This document shows positions 21,801 to 32,395 of a stretch of DNA of 41,153 nt, piece after piece. The position numbers and the translations under genes are program-made. Below the pieces are notes generated by a model. The model worked only from the letters and a program-made list of their open reading frames with translations, was not told the origin of the DNA and ran no database searches. Every line of letters starts with the position of its first letter. Positions within the stretch are counted from its first letter, which is position 1. The stretch is from Amanita rubescens (taxonomy: Eukaryota; Basidiomycota; Agaricomycetes; Agaricales; Amanitaceae), in NCBI GenBank assembly GCA_015039365.1, contig WION01000470.1, positions 1-41,153 on the forward strand. The letters are read 5' to 3'.

Positions 21801-24800
21801 AGAAAAGTCAGAAACTCACTAGCTGTGAAGAGCAGAGGTGAGCTGTGAGGGGCTGATCACAACAGAAAAGTCAGAAACTCACTCCTGTGAAGAGCAGAGG
21901 TGAGCTGTGAGGGGCTGATCACAACAGAAAAGTCAGAAACTCACTCGCTGTGAAGAGCAGAGGTGAGCTGTGAGGGGCTGATCACAACAGAAAAGTCAGA
22001 AACTCACTCGCTGTGAAGAGCAGAGGTGAGCTGTGAGGGGCTGATCACAACAGAAAAGTCAGAAACTCACAAGCTGTGAAGAGCAGAGGTGAGCTGTGAG
22101 GGGCTGATCACAACAGAAAAGTCAGAAACTCACAACCTGTGAAGAGCAGAGGTGAGCTGTGAGGGGCTGATCACAACAGAAAAGTCAGAAACTCACAAGC
22201 TGTGAAGAGCAGAGGTGAGCTGTGAGGGGCTGATCACAACAGAAAAGTCAGAAACTCACAATCTGTGAAGAGCAGAGGTGAGCTGTGAGGGGCTGATCAC
22301 AACAGAAAAGTCAGAAACTCACATCCTGTGAAGAGCAGAGGTGAGCTGTGAGGGGCTGATCACAACAGAAAAGTCAGAAACTCACATCCTGTGAAGAGCA
22401 GAGGTGAGCTGTGAGGGGCTGATCACAACAGAAAAGTCAGAAACTCACAATCCTGTGAAGAGCAGAGGTGAGCTGTGAGGGGCTGATCACAACAGAAAAG
22501 TCAGAAACTCACAAACTGTGAAGAGCAGAGGTGAGCTGTGAGGGGCTGATCACAACAGAAAAGTCAGAAACTCACAAGCTGTGAAGAGCAGAGGTGAGCT
22601 GTGAGGGGCTGATCACAACAGAAAAGTCAGAAACTCACATCCTGTGAAGAGCAGAGGTGAGCTGTGAGGGGCTGATCACAACAGAAAAGTCAGAAACTCA
22701 CATCCTGTGAAGAGCAGAGGTGAGCTGTGAGGGGCTGATCACAACAGAAAAGTCAGAAACTCACATCCTGTGAAGAGCAGAGGTGAGCTGTGAGGGGCTG
22801 ATCACAACAGAAAAGTCAGAAACTCACAACCTGTGAAGAGCAGAGGTGAGCTGTGAGGGGCTGATCACAACAGAAAAGTCAGAAACTCACATCCTGTGAA
22901 GAGCAGAGGTGAGCTGTGAGGGGCTGATCACAACAGAAAAGCCAGAAACTCACAAACTGTGAAGAGCAGATGTGAGCTGTGATGGGCTAATATGGAAAAG
23001 TCAGAAACTCACTTCCTGTAAAGAGTGGCACACCAGTAGTGCAAAGTAGACATGTGAGTTACAAACACAATCCACTAATGTCTAGTAATCAAATAAACTC
23101 ACAGTCATATTTATGCTCTGATATCCACCACATTGGCTTTGTGTCAATGTCATTCAGAAATTTGGGACAAACTAATCACATACCTCCTACACCACATCAT
23201 ATCAATCAGCTAGATTGGTGATGCTGTGGTGATGGAATGAACTTACTGTCTGCAATGCCAAGTATTGACCAATGCAATGATCAATAAGTGGTCATGAAGA
23301 GCAGATGGCACGTACTGTCTGCAAATCAGGCAGAGTGTCTACTATTAGTTACGTTTGAAATTGTTGTTGTAGGATACATACAGCCTTCAAAATTCAAATA
23401 CAGCATTTGTCACTCAGTTGGCAGGTGAGAGAGCAGCTGAAACTTACATCAACCTGTTCAATGTCATTATGAGGCCATCAGTATACCACTGTGATTGGGT
23501 TGAGGAACATCCCAACTCACAGCCTGATATACACCAATCCAGAAATGATTGTGAGTAGATGATGTTAGTACTATGCAGTCAAAGGTCCAAATAAAGTTCA
23601 CATTCTGGTGATGATAGTATAGCACTTGCATAAGATCATCCGTCCCTGGTGTATCAAACAAGCACACTCACATTCTGTATAGTTCAAATAAGGTTTGCCA
23701 GTTGTAACATTAGCCTGTATGGTTGATTTTGGTGATGTAGTAGACACCCACATCCTGATTGTCAAATGATATGATCAGGCATGAGTGTGACAGCATCACA
23801 AATAACTCACCATCTGTAGACATCAAGTAGTTCATCATTACAGCCACAAACCATGATTCTCAGAGAGACTCACATCCTAGTAGTTTGCAATATATCCGGT
23901 AAGACATTCACCACTCAACTTAAAACAATCAAGACCCCACCTGCTGCCATCAGTCCACACTACTATCAGCAAAGTACAGCAAAACTGGAACATTGGCACT
24001 CACAATCTGTGGGCAACCAATAAGGAATATTTCCATAAGCGCCATCAAAGTATCAACGCACTAGCTGTGAAGATAAGGAAAAGTTGATAAGAGCAAGCTA
24101 GTTTCCTCCCAAATAACCAGTTACATACATTCTGTGGAGGGGAGGAGCAAGCGAGGATATCAGTGACGATACCCTCAGGAATGTAGAGACCTACATCCTG
24201 AAGTTTATGTTATGTTTGAGGTTTAGTATTATGATGAGTAGGGCAAACAATGACAATCATAGCAATGAGGTGCTTACAAACTAAGAGTGACGTAAGGTAA
24301 TTGTGTGATTAATAGCTCGTCAACTTATGTAAGGACGCTCACACTCTACCAAGGAGGATTAGCAAGGCACTATAGTACAACTATTACGTACGGGCTGCGG
24401 CATTGTAAGCGCGGGTGAATAATTAAGTATAACGAGAGTGCATGCGTACCAGCATGTGCGGAAAGCAATACATCACGTCGCAGAACAACGATTTTGCTTG
24501 TTCATGCGAAAACGAGCCTGATTTGCGAGCCTCTAAGGGAGGGCGATGATTACCGATAGAAGGTGACATAGTCGACGTTATCCTCACCTTCCGCCTTTGG
24601 TATAATTATCCTGTAGCATTGCATCAGCTACTGGTTATCTGGGAGGAAGAAGCAATCTCACTTGTTGATAACATCTTTGATACGAGATTCCATATCATTC
24701 CGAAGGATTGAGAGACAGAACAACTTTAGAGTTTTGCCGTTGAGGGCCTGTGATGTTCTCATGATCAGCTCGTCGCAGGTAGTGTCTTCCTTGTGCATGT

Positions 24801-25746
24801 CTGGGTGGAGAATGGTTGAGCTGGTCACTGTTACCGTCAATGTGAGCAGCATACCGCGGAGTTTTATGGTATGGTGCGGCTTGTGCTTTACCACTTCAAG
24901 TGGCTCCAGATAGTTGCGTTCGAATGTAGCTTTTGCCTCAGCCGTGGCCTTCTCTTCGTCGAAAATGCCGTCCATTGCTAGCCGGTTATAAGCCCTTTCT
25001 TCAAGACCATCCATTTTCGTGAAGATCGCAATGACAGGAACTTGTATCTAGAATAAGCAATGCATTCAGTAGGTGATGTAGACGTTTGCCGACCATTTCC
25101 GGTGTCAATCTCAAATAATTTCTTCCCCGCTTCTGTCATCGGTCTGTCGTTGCTGGTCGGAATGCAATACCTGAGCGGCAGACAAAAAATCAGAAAATTA
25201 CAATATGTTGCAGGTCTTAGCGCACCAAATTGCATGAAGCCGATCCTTTAATTCCTCTCTCTCAGCTCGTTTCTTTATGAAATCTGTAACATTATCCAGT
25301 TCGCCAGTAGCACCTGCCTCGAACCCACGGGAATCGTGAAAAATGAAGCCGTGAGCTGTCGGATATTGAAAACTGTCTTCTATATCATGTTCTCCGCGCT
25401 GCGAAATTGCATTAATTTGCCATTAAAGAAGGATACAGTTGCGCCCGAAACATACCGAGGCATCTGGCTTCAATTCTGCAGCAATCTAAACAAGGGCGAA
25501 TGAATACTAAGGGCGACATTCAGAAAAGTAGGTGACACACCGGTTCACCATCTCTATTGAAACAAACCGGTTCACGACCCTGGGCATGGCACACCTTCTT
25601 CAGAATGGTTGTCTTCCCGGCGTTGGCGTTGCCGATGACTAAGATTCGAAAGCGCTCAATAGCCTGCTCGAGTATTAGAGAAGAAATCTGTGAGAATCAC
25701 GCATAGTCCCTACAAGATTAGCGGTTGCAAGTTTCTGCGGCGGCAT
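18867..25746 (-). CDS. P-loop GTPase with a run of single-codon exons, copy 1
   Basis: Normal exons: 25746-25714, 25663-25541, 25485-25456, 25398-25226, 25170-25094, 25040-24855, 24800-24662, 24610-24588 and 24532-24450. They encode G1 VIGNANAGKTT, G3 FHDSRGFE, G4 FTKMDG, then KLRDMHKEDTTCDEL, DVINKIIIPKAEEARK and DVMYCFPHML. This matches the fungal AIG1-like GTPase family, as at 26574. From exon 9, which ends in phase 0, come 18 one-codon exons, one of two codons and one of five (24394-23103), then 57 array exons, one AAT exon (19396-19398) and probably a terminal exon from 19223 (ALLQSVVALSSILSS... to VLQ, stop 18867). The acceptor of the terminal exon is unsure. Eight array exons of 2 or 4 nt break the frame, giving TGA at units 48/47 if all are spliced in, so this copy may be decaying or rely on exon skipping. 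Confidence 0.75.
19484..23015 (-). repeat. Array of 57 microexons separated by near-identical 60-nt introns, copy 1
   Basis: On the minus strand each unit is an intron that begins GTGAGTTTCTGAC, has a CTCAC branch candidate 16-20 nt from its end, and closes CTCTTCACAG. Between introns lie 49 exons of 3 nt, five of 4 nt (gatt twice, gaat, ctga, gtta) and three of 2 nt (ga twice, ca). Introns vary at only a few sites, for example near 19590, 19645 and 22945. The triplets change almost every unit: GAA, TTT, GAT, GTT, CTT, ATT, CGA, CTA, TAT, GTA, GGA. None of the 49 is a stop on the minus strand. Many plus-strand triplets are TAG. Retaining one intron would give an immediate TGA (GTG AGT TTC TGA). 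Confidence 0.85.
23103..24394 (-). other. Dispersed microexons with unrelated introns, copy 1
   Basis: In transcript order: CCC 24392, AGT 24343, TTT 24278, GAT 24195, AAT 24129, CTA 24062, ATT 24004, CAG 23941, GAT 23874, ATG 23811, GAT 23752, AAT 23672, AAT 23602, GCT 23521, GTTGAT 23448, GCT 23382, ACA 23316, ACA 23247, GAG 23184 (lowest base of each), then the 15-nt exon 23103-23117. Each is preceded by an AG acceptor (mostly CAG or TAG) and followed by a GTNNGT-like donor. Introns are about 50-85 nt and not alike in sequence. All lengths are multiples of three, and translation gives PSFDNLIQDMDNN, AVDATTE, SINMT without a stop. This continues the frame of the FPHML exon. Confidence 0.8.
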
Positions 25747-26573
25747 GATGTGCTCGTGTTGGGAGTCGCAAACGACCTCTTCCGATAAGGATTCAGTGAA
25801 CGATAAGGAGAGTAAAGAATGCACTTACGTCATCGTATTCCCACAGCGCATCCCCAAGGCACAATCTTCTCCGATCATCGATCGTGATCGATCATAACTT
25901 CATCTAAAAATATTAGCCAACCCACATCTCTGGGCCTATCTACTGCCTATCTTCGCCGCTGGCTGCTCGACCTTGTCCAACGGCGAGGACACTGGACCCA
26001 CGTCAATGCCGTCATTGATCGTGCAGCCAAGGTCGCACATCCACTCTCTCTCTCACGTTGCCCGCCGCCTTTTCGACCCGTTCATTCTTTTCCATCCTCG
26101 CCTCGGTTATTTTGAAGATCTTTTCTGCTTATTTCAAATTGTCTACAAAGTCGGTCCGCTGCTACATTGACTGAGCCATTAGGTGTAGTAGTCAGCTTAT
26201 ATAATCCCTGCATCGTGGTGATAAGCTCTTTTCCAATCGTAGAAGATCAAGGCTGTGAAGTATTTCCCTGGGTCAATCGATAGACGCCTTTGTGACAGGG
26301 AAACATAAATATTTTTAGAAAAATGGAAGTAGGTGCCTGAGGACTACTAATTGGGACTTGCCATAGTCACGTTCCACAAGTTAACGTGGAAAAGAACGCC
26401 CTCCATGATGTCAGTGACACCCACGACCCAAATCCGCGAACTTCTATTCGGTTCATGGCAAGGGAGAATCAATCACCTTACTAAGGTACTTCTGTTCCTA
26501 CGGAGCTCGTTCCCCAGATCCATTACCAGCAAATTCAAGCACCAGCACTTCCAAACTCGACGGCTGTTTCACT
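25747..26573. promoter_or_regulatory. Divergent region between the two GTPase genes
   Basis: About 830 bp lie between the opposed start codons 25746 and 26574. No coding signal was seen. The 77-codon plus frame at 26351 ends just after the GTPase start in another frame and is not family-like. Confidence 0.45.
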
Positions 26574-28569
26574 ATGGACCCTAACAATGGTACAACTGTC
26601 GATGATACCCCTCTACGCTCCACTGTAGCAGACATCACGGCTGAGTGTTCTCAGTGCGCACCGCTTATACCTCAACTGTTTCTCCAGCGCTGACGGCAGC
26701 TACCTGGCTCATAGATTTCGCATATTAGTGGTGGGAAAGGTATCGAATATTGTCGTTCCTTAGCGAGATGATTAATCGATCTCCGACTTTCTATAGACGG
26801 GATGTGGAAAGTCATCGATGATCAACAAAGTCTTTGGTGTCGGGGAAGGTTTTGCTGTAAGCGCTTGCATTATCATTGAAGGACCCCGATGCTGATCGCC
26901 CTTCAGCAAGTCTCTCACGATGGTCCAGGAAAAGCAAACATCGACGCTGAATTTCGTCATCCTAATAACGACAAGATTATTTTACACGACTCCGAAGGCT
27001 TCGAGCCTGGCGAGGTTGCCAAGTTCGACACGGTGAAGCGTTTCATCGAAGGACGTGAGCAAATGACGGAACTCAAAGACAAACTTCATGCCATCTGGTG
27101 AGTCACTGGGCACCGATCATTATGTTCCAATTCGAGACAGCGTACTTTCAGGATTTGTATCTCAGTACCCGTCGCTGGCGATCGCGTCGCAGAAAGAGGA
27201 GTGGAGGAAATAGTCAATCTGGTGCGTGGACGCGGTGGTGAGTCTCACTATTCTCTGTCATCCAAGCTCCCCTAACAAGCGACAAACACAGTGCCTCATA
27301 TTGTTGTATTCACAAAGTACGATATACTTGTTACGTCGGAAATTCGGAAATCTGCTTTCAGAGGCGGAAGCACAGAGCAGCTTTGGCTTGACGGCGAGGA
27401 GAAAGCCAAGAGGACTTTCAAAGAGTTGTGCGTTGACCCCTTGACAAAAGCAATCGGGGAAGTTCCTATAATGCGGGTGTCTAGTGGGTAGCACCGCTCT
27501 TCGGAGTCGATTGCAAAGTTAACGCTTCCCTTTACCCCTTTTCAGGTGGCCAGAGATACAAAGATACTATCAGAGAATTGATACAAGCTACCGATAAGGA
27601 AATACAAAAGCAAACGGGCGTTCCTTGGCACACAGAGCCCTCTTCTCTCAACTTCTCCCTCGCTCAAAGAGCAGATAACGACCTGAAAATTGAGGCGTCT
27701 ATTGAGTGAGCATTTGCACTGAATGCCTGTGCGCGTGTACTTAAGCCTTCTCTGATAGCATTGGTCGGAAAAGTGCGTACATACACGTCCTGTTGTTCTG
27801 TTCAATTTCTTATCTGCGCAGGATACTGGAACGGGCTACTCTCAAGCACGGACTTCAGACAAAAGAAACTTCAGCAATGCCTCGACGTGATCCATCGCGA
27901 TATCGTTTCCGTTTGGAATATCCACGACTCAAATGCTGTACATTCCTTTCATCAGACGCGCTTTTTTAATACTAATCCTTACCTCTTGCAGTACCTGGTG
28001 GGCAACGATTTCAAGGCGAAGATGTTGGTACTTGTCGATGATTTGGTTGCAAATCCGAATACCAAGACGTATGTATAGATTCAAGGATTTTGTTCCCTGT
28101 TCTCACTTCGTTGTTCAGCCCTAGCGATGGCCTGACGATGGTAACGGTGGCCGCCATTGCTGGTGCCGCATCAACCCCTGCAGGCATTGTTATTTTGTCC
28201 ATCGGGACAGCAGTCCTGTTTGCCAAGTGGATTTTTGATGTTTACCAAAACACGTACGTCCCTTGTTTTAGAGTCGGTGCTAGAATGCTAAAACATATTG
28301 GTAGCTTTCGCAACATAGCATGCGTCATGGCATATATCGTGGACCTCACAATTGTGATGCATCGACTGTCAGCGATCGATATATCCGAAGAAAGCGTCGT
28401 ATCTGCCCTTGAGGATTATGCCAAGTCACCAGAGATTGCACAAGTCCACAATGATATTCGCACATTTTGCGAATGCATCCCCACCTCACGTCTCGGTGAC
28501 AAAGACTATACTTTGGAAGAAACCATCCGCTTAATCGAAAAACATCGCGTTCAGGCGCCACAGCCGTAG
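26574..28569 (+). CDS. P-loop GTPase of the fungal AIG1-like type, conventional gene structure
   Basis: ATG 26574 opens exon 1 (26574-26653, MDPNNGTTVDDTPLRS...). Exon 2 (26715-26739) and exon 3 (from 26797) give the G1 loop FRILVVGKTGCGKSSMINKV. Then come NDKIILHDSEGFEPGEV (G3), LKDKLHAIW, VPHIVVFTKYD (G4), SSLNFSLAQRADNDL, YWNGLLSSTDFRQKKLQQ, VLVDDLVANPNTK and a glycine/alanine-rich hydrophobic stretch (VTVAAIAGAASTPAGIVIL) likely to enter a membrane. A helical tail follows (MAYIVDLTIVMHRL, DISEESVVSALEDYA), ending QAPQP at 28569. Exons join in frame through introns of about 50-70 nt. It serves as an internal comparison for the microexon gene: same domain order, ordinary exons. Confidence 0.8.
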
Positions 28570-28803
28570 TGGTTCAATGCTACTCACCTTCGGAAGGGTC
28601 GTATCAGTTGCTCCTGAGAGGGTGTAACTCACGGGGGGATACGAATTGGCATTAACGGTTCTTTATGTGTACGACTCGAGTGCCGGGAATTCTTTTCATC
28701 TTTCTATCATGTTTTCAGATATTCTCGACTCATCGGCGCTCCGACTTGTGTACTCTATATTTCCATACACCGACTCACCTCCTATGCATATATTCAGATT
28801 CAG

Positions 28804-29100
28804 ATTCTATGCTCTCTATTTTTTGTCAAAGAAATATATCTGATAAATTCGTACAGGTCGAGAAACGGTGCGTTTTATGCTTCTTGATGTTTAATGTGTG
28901 CTTATTTGACATATGTGGTACAGAGGACCAGCGGGCATCGTGCATGATACGACGATGTCGAACAGTGATAAATAGCCGGTGTCGCCCGATGAAAATGCGC
29001 ATCCAGAGCAAGCAGAGCAGTAAACGGGTGGTAGTACATGTTAACACATTGGGCTACAAATTATAAACAAAGATATGGCGAGGGACCTCCGGTTCACGTA
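28804..29100 (+). pseudogene. 3' fragment of an HSPA12-like Hsp70 gene
   Basis: The sequence matches the end of Hsp70 copy E (from about 17752): the last intron region, the short VEKR exon, the next intron, then the final exon reading GPAGIVHDTTMSNSDK to TAG 28973-28975. About 120 bp of downstream sequence is also alike. No upstream Hsp70 exons are present, so it is a detached tail. Confidence 0.8.
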
Positions 29101-29654
29101 CACCATGGCTATGGAAATGCATCAGCGAGGTTATTTTGAAAGACCTAACTACTAAGCACCTCGTGTAGATATGTTCCTTCCGGCTGCACTCTTCACACTC
29201 CACTAGTACCGCCACTCCCGAATTGCCCATTTACTCCACTACTTCCCTCATCCACAACCCTCGCCTCCGCCATAACCTTCGGAATCGAAATCTCCAATCT
29301 GGAAAAGCTCCTGTTCAGCCTCCCCGACAGCGACATCCAATTCGACAACAACCGCTCCCGGATCCTTTCTTCCTCGACATGTGGACCTAAAATTCGTTAC
29401 CGACTGAAACGCGTCTACAATTGTTGGCGATTCGATACCTCCTGGTTGTCGGTTTTGGAGGAGCGCGACAGTCACGGTGTGGGTTGAGAGAGCTCAGATC
29501 AGGTTCGTTTACGCCACGTTACGCGTTCTCGCTTTGCGCGCTCAACAGCCCATCTTTAGCCTGCTAGTCATCAACAACATATAACGACGCTGACGTCCAA
29601 GTTGGGAAGCCTTTGAACTTCGTCACTGCTCGTGATGAAACATGAGCTAGATAT
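29101..29654. other. Stretch without recognisable gene
   Basis: Short open frames occur on both strands and none shows a family signature. The right part may be decayed sequence of the phosphoesterase that follows. Confidence 0.4.
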
Positions 29655-30048
29655 TTCGTCGCTCCCTCAGGAGGTATTACTCTTTCTACGTCCCAAACAT
29701 GGTTCACAATGGACACGACCCCACGGCCGACGAGGACTATGCTCACAAGGCTACTTCGGCTGGTATCTGGTTCAACGCTTTTCTCGACATGTACCTTCCC
29801 GCATTGGTACCCTTGTAGTAGCGAGCTGGGACGAGGCCACCTGGCAAAATGATGACGACTCTGTCCGCAACACAACAACTCCATTGCTACGCTACTGTTC
29901 GGTCACGGTATCACCACCAACACCGTCCATCACACATATTACCCACTACTGGACCCTCCGCGGCGCTATTACCAACTTTGGCCTGGGATCCCTTGGCCGT
30001 AACGACACCAACACCACCAACGGCGATCTGTCTAAGCTAGTCCACTAG
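29655..30048 (+). pseudogene. C-terminal remnant of a phosphoesterase/acid-phosphatase-like gene
   Basis: Fragments in two frames match the C-terminal part of the PF04185-type phosphoesterase family. The first is YYSFYVPNMVHNGHD and ATSAGIWFNAFLDMYLP. After a frameshift near 29800 come GTLVVASWDEATWQNDDD, HITHYWTLRGAITNFG and LGSLGRND. Family members are extracellular phosphatases or phospholipase C-like enzymes. The N-terminal catalytic part is absent, so the copy is dead. Confidence 0.65.
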
Positions 30049-30270
30049 TTTTGGGGGTCGATTGTAAGGGCTATCCGTACAAATTACTTATGGAACTTTT
30101 GTAGCTATGTCATGGACTCATACGCTCCTTTTTCTCATTTGTATTTTTCAGATTCAACGAAGAAGTCTATATACTCCGAACGGAAGCTTGTAGTTTGCTC
30201 ATAGTTACTAGTCACCGACGTTTTTTAATCGAATCCATACCGCAGTTCTCAATATTTATGCCCCTCTGCA

Positions 30271-30530
30271 TCAGCACCCTTGGACAGTTTGGTCGATCGT
30301 CTGATACGAATATCGCTCTAACTGCTGCTGCAAGTTTACTTTGGAGCGTGTTGGACGCTATTCAGGCGAAGCGAAATAATCCAGAGCATGCTTTGAGAGG
30401 AACTGGGATTGTGTACCGACGTGCGACGCTACCCAGACGCTCCTCCGGACGATGCAGCTTTACGGGTTTACGCTAAGTACTGAGACGCGGGACGAATGCA
30501 TTTGGAGAGTCACAGTTCCCGTTGCTTGAT
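30271..30530 (+). pseudogene. MON2-like gene fragment
   Basis: One frame reads LGQFGRSSDTNIALTAAASL and LWSVLDAIQAKRNNPE. A second frame, after a gap, reads TLLRTMQLYGFTLSTETRDE then CIWRVTVP. Both resemble consecutive stretches of the MON2/Sec7-like Golgi trafficking protein. Only about 90 codons remain, with a frame break between them and a stop soon after. Called from recollection of the family. Confidence 0.55.
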
Positions 30531-30621
30531 GCGCCGATGACCGAGATTCGGCAGCGAGCCTCTGCAGGAGATGCAGACCAAGTGTGAAATTACTGCATGC
30601 AATTCAGGTGTAAGAAATAAT

Positions 30622-32048
30622 CTACAATGCATCAATTTCGGCTAATTCAGCTGCCATTTGTTCAGGACTTCCCGCCGCCAACGTCTCCAAGTCGACCAAG
30701 GATATCGCACGACCCTTCTGGCAGAAGTTGCGTCGTGCAATATCACCGTGAACATATCCTGCCGAGTGAATGCGACCAAGAGCGGATCTCATCCGTCTCC
30801 TCGTCCGGGTATTGATTGGCCCATCTTCAGGGATTGCGGTACCAACATCTTCGAGCGCAAGGAGCCTCAAGAGTCCCCAAACATCGTAATATCCACGGAC
30901 GCACGGAATAACTATGCCTTGCAGATGCTGCAAGGTGGCATAATTGCGCACCTCCGTATCCAGCGCATCCATGGCATCTCCCCTCTGAAAAAGGTCTATA
31001 ATTTTGCAGTAGACATCCAAATTCCAAATTCGTTTCACCAGTGTTGCCTTTAATGTACAGCCTCGTTGTGGCGCATGACGCACGGAAGTACGGTCAAAAT
31101 AGCAAAGACGAGGGTCAAGTGGCAAAACCGGATATGATCCAGCCTCGACGACCGGATGGTATGACTGTGCCTGCGCAAGGGCTGCGTCACGGCTACGAGT
31201 AGCTGTGGCAGAGGGTACATTGGCAGAGGTTGGGGAACTAGTATGAAACCAGGTACTAAGTGCAGTTTCGGCAAGCAGAACAGTGCCCACAAAGGCTTTG
31301 AGCATACTTGGTGAACCAACCGAACCAAAACTGATCGGCCCGTAGTACTGCAAGGTTTTGCCTTGGCCTTCGGGAGTCTCGACGCGTTGGAAAAACCAAG
31401 CACAATCCATATTATTGAGTATGCCATATTTGTTCTCGTTAAACGTCATGTAGCCGTAGAGTTGGAAGACAGCGTCGATCGACTGTCGCGCCAGCCGAGG
31501 GATTTCCTGAGCTCTACGTTGAAAATACTCGGGCAAATTCTCAAGAGGGGCCGCCCATTTTGTCTTGTACTCTACCTGTCCCCGCAAAGATGAGGCGTGT
31601 CAAAAATAGAAATCATTGATACACGTACCACAACCTTGGGATGCCTGGTGGGAGCCTGCAACCAAGAAAAGTCGGGCTCTCCAACGATTTGATTATTCCC
31701 AGAGTCTGACGGGGAGAACCACCCTTCAATCCCAAGTATATCCAGCACCTCTACCACCAAATCGTGCAGCTGCCTTCTCGCCTCCTGTCGAACACTTTCT
31801 TCGTTCACCACGAGTGGTTGTTTCTTTGGTAGGGACCCGATGTCATATTCGGCGTCTAAGGGAATGCCCATAGCGAACATGCGAGTAGTAATAGCCTCGT
31901 TGATCTCTGTTTCAAATGTATTCCATGGAACGAGGTGTTGAAGATCTGTTCGTGGAGCTTGTCCCTTTGTGTACGCGGAACTGTGAAAATCTTCGTCCCG
32001 CGAAAAACCTGTCGGGTTGTAAGACAAAGTTGGGAGCGTGGTTCTCAT
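30622..32048 (-). CDS. Fungal protein kinase-like protein
   Basis: Two exons, 32048-31629 and 31575-30622, flank a 53-nt intron (GTACGT...GGGACAG) and encode 457 residues. The N-terminal 150 residues (EYDIGSLPKKQPLVVNEESV, DLVVEVLDILGIEGWFSP) form a conserved lead region. VEYKTKW follows the splice. The kinase-like part has a likely lysine strand (TLKATLVKRIW), a glutamate-helix candidate (TEVRNYATLQHLQG), the catalytic loop HGDIARRNF and a degenerate DFG position (LVDLE). So phosphate transfer is plausible but the metal-binding motif is unusual. Many Agaricomycetes carry expanded families of this kind. The gene lies between the two arms of the segmental duplication and is not duplicated itself. 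Confidence 0.75.
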
Positions 32049-32186
32049 GATGTTCGAGGCATGCTATCGTCGGATAACGCGTGACCGGTGACGTAACGTG
32101 TTCCTCTGGTACCGCTCACGATGCCTACTAAGCGGGTCAATGCCTGCATGGTACTTGTACACCACTACCTCCCTCGCATGGATGAT

Positions 32187-32395
32187 CGGAGGTGTTGAAG
32201 GTCAAAACCTCCACGGCTGCCGACCTTGACCCTCTCATCGTTCAAGTAGCGCTGCAAATGTGCATGAACTTCTGCTGCGCCAAGATCACCCAGTCTTGGT
32301 GCCCCGGCATGTGGAACTACAGCGATTTCCTGTCCACGTTATTCACTAGTATCCAGGCGACCGGTGAGTGACGCTCTCTTCTTTTTTTTTTTGAA
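32187..32395 (+). pseudogene. Fragment of the coiled-coil gene at 12839
   Basis: Nearly identical to 14082-14297: the LIVQVALQMCMNFCCAKI segment, the end of exon 1 and the start of the intron. Nothing upstream or downstream of the gene remains, so it only marks the duplication edge. Confidence 0.9.

Larger units (their letters stand above)
14082..25698 (+). repeat. Segmental duplication, copy 1
   Basis: This block recurs in the same orientation at 32187-41153. The left edge is sharp, beginning at cggaggtgttgaagg inside the coiled-coil gene. The right edge lies beyond the window in copy 2. The copies share the Hsp70 gene, the intergenic region, the GTPase gene and its intron array at high identity. 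Copy 2 lacks about 690 bp (14297-14986) and 533 bp (18182-18714) and has a shorter array. Confidence 0.9.

Noticed and set aside
19484..23015. CRISPR-like array or simple minisatellite
   Set aside because: The variable part is 2-4 nt, far below CRISPR spacer length, and the repeat ends are exact intron donor and acceptor sequences on the minus strand. A plain minisatellite does not explain phase continuity with the GTPase exons or the microexons outside the array.
19484..23015. Introns on the plus strand of the array (GTGAGC...ACAACAG)
   Set aside because: Such introns would be only about 27-37 nt. They leave no consistent frame, and many of the variable triplets read TAG on this strand.
23467..23667. 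Minus-strand 66-codon protein (starting MCLFDTPGTDDL)
   Set aside because: It spans introns between the dispersed AAT and GCT microexons. The GTPase-like DTPGTDD look is chance within intron sequence.
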